Shown: piece after piece, positions 59,301 through 64,000 of the stretch | Position numbering within the stretch: the first letter of the stretch is position 1 | How the letters are laid out: every line of letters starts with the position of its first letter | Source of the DNA: Isoetes taiwanensis | Taxonomy: Eukaryota; Streptophyta; Lycopodiopsida; Isoetales; Isoetaceae | DNA length: 64,000 nucleotides | NCBI GenBank assembly: GCA_021234155.1 | Contig: JAJEKV010000148.1 | Location: 1,138,616-1,202,615 of the forward strand | Reading direction: 5' to 3' | Position numbers and translations under genes: made by a program | Notes under the pieces: model-generated | The model's input: the letters and a program-made list of their open reading frames with translations, nothing else | Told to the model about the DNA's origin: nothing | The model's database searches: none

Positions 59301-62300
59301 TTGTTTCTTTTCCCTTTCCCTTTTCTTTGTTTACTTTGTGTTGCTAGCGTGAGCATTTTGGGAACAGACAATGGTTTTTCCTTTAGAGTTCTTGGAAGAA
59401 TTCTCTTGAGGTCTCTAGTCATTTCCTCACTAGGCCGACAGTCGCTTAAATAATATTCATAGTCCCAGCTACTTTTGTCATCTAAATCTGCTCATTTTCT
59501 TTATAATTCTCAAAATCACTTTCACTTTCAATTTCTAAGATGCACCACCGAATGAATTCAAATAATTTATTAACCGAGAATCGTGAGTTAATCAAATTAT
59601 AAGCATTAATAGCTTATTATTAGCATTACCGCAAGTATCATTAATGCTTATTGATTGAGAACTTGCCTCGATAAGTAATCGCCATCTTTCCTTAAGTTGA
59701 AATCTGAATTTGAGAAGAAAGTTCAGTGTCGTGAACATACTCACGTCATAATTTCCCTTGTCTGAGCCTCCTTTTCCTTTTGAATCATCTCAAATGAAGA
59801 TCTCAGGTTTATTCCCCGGATTTGGATGGAACAATCACTTTCCCCAACCATTTCTTCCTTTGAGAAATCTATGGTGGCCAACCACCGCAACTGTATTTAA
59901 AATGGAGAAATGATTTTGGGAGAGAGAGGGAGGGCTATCCTGAATGGTATACCGACTCAATGAAAGAATCCTTTTGTGTTTTGTTTGAGAGTTAACTTGT
60001 GAGAATGTTTGGGAATGGGGATCCCTGCTTCTCAACAATGGTCTCAATACTTAGATGGTCAGATTGATAGAATTTGGATGGCTAGCTCGCTTTGGTCTCA
60101 GCAGGAAAGAAGAAAATGTACAGAAATTGATTTGAACAAAAATACCTCCTATCATCCCTCGTGAGGTTGTTGTGGGTATTATACGACTTATTTTAGCGTA
60201 AAAGATCTTCATTTGGAATCAATAACTCTTGCTATTTGTCGGTGTTGTCATGGATTCTCGACTTGCTTGGTTTGCTCGTAATGTAAGGAATAGGAGCCGG
60301 AGCAATACCGATCAAATTTGGTGGATTTGGTCAGAGTATAGTTTCGAGTAGCAGATTATTTTTTTCCGCTCATAACCTGCATTGATCTCAGAACTTTGTT
60401 GTTATCCTTTGGCTCATTTGGTTTCAATGAGTACTTGTTCCAGATTTCCAAAGTTAATGAATCTCTGCACTTTGATTTGGCTTCCAAATTGGTGTAATTC
60501 AATTTGGTTTGAAATTGGAGGTGCTTCGGTACATAAGCCGAGGATTGGATCTAGACTCTGGCTATTTGAGATGTAGAGTGTAACCAATGCCAAAATCAAC
60601 TTTGGATTTTCCTTCAAAGATATATTTTTTGATTATCTCACATCCTTTCTTTGAATAAAGAGGCTCACAAATTCCAGCTCGCTTTTAATAGGTCAGTTTC
60701 TTTTCCTTTCCATCCTCTTTTGCAATTCTTCTAATTCCATTAACTCTATTCCATGGAATGAAAGGCTCTGCCATATCTTTGTTAATTTCCGGTTTTTCCA
60801 TTATTTTTGTCCCGACATGAGTTTGAAAGCTCATTTTCCCTTTGGATTCCTCTCATTCCCCTAACTTCAAGATCTTCAAACCTCAAGTAACTGCATACCA
60901 AAAATGTCCGGAATTGCATTTGGCAATTTGAGGCAAACCAGCTCCACCTTTTAGTTGAAGGTTGGAAGGAGTTTTTGGCCAAAGCAAAGGAAGGGAATAG
61001 TGGTAGGGAATGTCTTTGACAAGTCAAGTCATGTTTTCATTGGAGTCGGTAGGAGCATAAACAAATGCTTGAGATATAAGCCAAATGCACTGAAAAAGAG
61101 ACTTGAAGGAATCTTCATATTCCAATAAATTGGCTTAAGCCATAAAGAGAGGTTGATGCTACACAAGAGTTGGTTCAAGTCGAAATGGAAAGCTTGGGAT
61201 TCCATTTTATGAAAGAGATATGGAAATTTTCATAAACCAAAGTTCCACTATGAAGTAGTGGAAATTTGCTGACCTTTGGTTACCACATTCTATCATGATA
61301 AGGATAGCTTAAATCCAAAGAAACAGCATTTATGGTTATTCCTTTTGCAATGAGAGCAAGTGAGACCACTGTGTTAGCTATATTGATCCCCTCGCCTATT
61401 AACTTTTGAGAACTACAAACAGTATTTGAAAGACATTTCATTTCTTCAAAGACTATAGGAGAGAGCTTAAGGAATTACATGAACAAAGAGTGCTGTATCC
61501 AATTTGAGGCCGCTTCATTTACAAGCAGGTTGTCCCAAAGATCGTAATTGACTTCGCTAGTAGGGCCGGACACCATAAGGTATTGGAATGCCATCAGAGG
61601 GATCAATCAAGTAGGTGACACCAAGAAAAATTTGATCTTTCGAGATATTATCCCATATTGGAAGTATGCATCAGAGAGGGGCTCCATTTATTTCTTTTGA
61701 AGAGAAAGGTCCCTCAAAATTACCAAAGGAATGAAGCCAGAGCCTTGCACGGTATCCTCAAATTTGTAAGCAGAGATTCTTGATCTTCCTTTGAAGCCGT
61801 AGCAAAGTTGAAGAAATCCGAGATAACTTGGTTTTAGGTTAAAAATGGCTCTTCATTTACAAGTAATGAAGCCTGTAAGTAGAAACAACAAAGGAAATTG
61901 AGCCGACGCGCTGTGGGGACAGGCTGAAATGAGGAGAGCGTAAATGCATGAGGAAAAAGAGAGAGAAGAAGTAAAGATCAGATGTAAACTAGGATTGCCT
62001 TACAAATTACCAGAATGCAAGATCCATAACACATGGTAGCAAATCCAAGTACGAATTAGGATGGAGAATAATTACAAACAATCAAGCTTTCGCCCACTAC
62101 AGCGCTGAACTCGAAGATACCAAGAGAGCTGGACAGCTTTTGTCACCAATGAATTCTTCTTAACCAAGTTTCAATAATTTCGCTTCCAAACCCTCCAACT
62201 CGAACAAAAGTGTATTCAATGAAACGTGACATCCTGGGAAGAATTTGTTAAGAATGAGGATCCCTCCCACACCAGGGATGCTAAGCCCTTTAAAACCACA

Positions 62301-63505
62301 AGTCACCGGGACCATCAATTAGAATGGTGAAGATTGTAGGATATCCATATGGAGTCGAACTCTTAATCATCAGAGAATGCTAGCCTCTACTAGGCTAGCT
62401 TGCAATTCAATGGAATTCGTGGATCGAGAAAGGCAAAATTCAAATTTTCAAGCAAGTTTCGCCAAGAAAGGGTTTCAAACGTAAAATATGGATAAAGACA
62501 AAAGAGTAAAGAAAAAGGGCTGGCCATTTTCCTAACCTTCACTTTCCCCGCTTTTTACTATTTTATTATCATTGCTTTATTATTTCGCCAAGCAAAATAA
62601 ATTGCTTATTTAAATTGCTTTTAAGTTCACAAATAAATTGCTTATTAATAAAAAAATTTTCACTAAAATACTACAAGCAATCAGCTTCAAAGAACTGTGA
62701 TAGCATGAAACATAAGCCAGGCTAGAAAATTCTCTCAAGTTTCGCATTAAAAAAAAAATTGTAAATGATGAATTTTGTTCTTCAAATTTTTGGTATCGAA
62801 TCTGATAGGTACAATGGATAGAACAGACATTTCTTCGTGATAAATACATCACTACGTGAGACTCCCCAGCAAAAGAATAGTGTCTTTGGTTTTCGCTTTG
62901 TCTATAAGGTTGAAATGTATCCAAATTTTATCTTTAATGTTTTCTCTCTATTATGTGAACATCCATATCTATACGTGAAGGCATGCCAGTTGTTGAAACC
63001 GCATCGCTTCTCTTTAAGATGTATACTCTAGGAGAATGTGACGCCATTGTTTATGGCGCAGTAACTCGCCATATGACTCCGATTTTGCTCATGGTAAAGA
63101 TGTCATGTGCTTTTGGATAACCATTTTGCATAATCGAGCATTGACAACTAAATAAATTAGAATTATCCATCTAAACACAAGCATCTAATTTTGCATGTCC
63201 AAACCGGTGATCCTTCGAATTTTAATACAAAAATTAATTTATCTCGAAGTTGGACAAAGAAGGCCTTGGCCGGGCCAGGCTATAAATTTCCTTGTAGATA
63301 TAAAAGATCAAAATGCAATGCATGCCAACAAAGAATATATTATAAACTAGTAGTTGTGCTCTGCCGGGCATAAGTTGGGAGCCCATAAAATGTTTTGGCC
63401 GTAATGGGAAAAAGCATACAAAGAATAATGGTGTCCAAAATTGTTGGCTTTACTTTGTAGATGTAATAACATACATCCAAACTAAAAAGGCTTTCACACT
63501 CAAGC
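59301..63505. other. Intergenic, no recognisable gene
   Basis: A Lys/Arg-rich frame at 59168-59422 (minus) overlaps the LINE EN start and may be the LINE ORF1 end or leader. Other frames show no domain. Short inverted repeats occur at 59603-59651 (AAGCATTAAT/ATTAATGCTT) and 62379-62399. AAATAAATTGCTTATT occurs twice near 62597 and 62631. Confidence 0.45.
62379..62399. repeat. 8-bp hairpin (GCTAGCCT/AGGCTAGC)
   Basis: GCTAGCCT (62379-62386), loop CTACT, AGGCTAGC (62392-62399). Isolated; no associated gene. Confidence 0.7.
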
Positions 63506-63510
63506 AATGC

Positions 63511-63577
63511 TGATGAAATTCGTAGTGTTAGTTTAATGTATAGTTGATGAAATTCCTGTGTGTTAGTTTAATGTATT
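63511..63577 (+). repeat. Two-unit tandem repeat (~34 bp)
   Basis: TGATGAAATTC..GTGTTAGTTTAATGTAT is repeated at 63511-63541 and 63545-63577, with a small insertion in the second copy. Confidence 0.85.
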
Positions 63578-64000
63578 TTATTCATTTGTGGACGCAAACA
63601 TAAGTTGTTTACAATGTAATGCCATAGCCAAGCTTGCTCAATTATTAGTAACTAACCTTAAATATTTTTCTCACTGCAAATCCCACATATTGTCCAACTT
63701 TTACAGCCTGCATCATCTGCGGTTGTACTTCGTGGCATTGCTTAGAGCATGCACTATAAAGCATTCACATGCAATACATGTTCGCTGCAAGGCTAGATCT
63801 TTTAAAACTTTGAAATTTAGGTATGACCAACCTAAAACATCAAGTGAAGAGTTTATGTTCAGCGAAGTTTGTCATGAATCACAATAGAACAACATAAGAA
63901 CGTAGGGCCAGTGCACCACAATTCTAGGCTTATGATTGGTCATTAATAGATTAATTATATTATTGTAATGGTTCGTCATGGGTTTGGCTCAGAATGTTTT

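Noticed and set aside
1-64000. tRNA and rRNA genes
   Set aside because: No stretch with a convincing T-arm GTTCRA box and matching acceptor stem, and no rRNA-like conserved blocks, were noticed on reading; a tRNAscan run would be decisive.

Overview
The window reads as nuclear DNA from a land plant or close relative. It is AT-rich and gene-poor. It carries short GT-AG introns, Ty3/gypsy and plant-type LINE relics, and a short-chain dehydrogenase of the plant TIC32/retinol-dehydrogenase-like type. A decayed bacterial-type (beta-order) amino-methyltransferase gene hints at a non-flowering lineage (bryophyte, lycophyte, fern, gymnosperm or charophyte), but the sequence alone does not settle this. 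Only one protein-coding gene looks intact.

Layout. 1-10.1 kb: a decayed Ty3/gypsy retroelement on the + strand (an unrecognised extra ORF, then gag, protease, RT, RNase H and the integrase N-terminus). At least two large insertions split it: a ~2.4 kb nested element ending in a fold-back with 87-bp perfect arms (3804-6227), and a ~1.7 kb almost pure C/T tract (about 6686-8367). 11.5-15.0 kb: a minus-strand, intron-containing pseudogene whose C-terminal half is an N4-cytosine/N6-adenine DNA methyltransferase and whose N-terminal half may be ParB-like. Its introns and upstream flank hold about 18 copies of a palindrome built on TTCnnGAA, and the best array (13015-13191) has a 42-bp period. 15.8-32.2 kb: no recognisable gene. 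32.2-34.2 kb: the intact 8-exon SDR gene (316 residues) on the minus strand. 34.7-41.7 kb: relics of a second gypsy family and a second, unrelated interspersed palindrome (GGTATAAATTTATACC). 41.9-48.7 kb: a T-rich block with a 0.6 kb tandem duplication and a pair of ~120-bp direct repeats 5.8 kb apart. 49.6 and 52.8 kb: small tandem repeats. 55.8-59.3 kb: a decayed minus-strand LINE with endonuclease, RT and zinc-finger remnants. 59.4-64 kb: no recognisable gene.

The genes do not form a pathway: this is a repeat-dominated region with one housekeeping-like oxidoreductase. The most unusual signal is the short-period palindrome arrays packed into the methyltransferase locus. A sequence-unrelated family near 37-39.6 kb has a similar but looser organisation. 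Exons, frames and palindromes were read by eye from the sequence; no database search was made.
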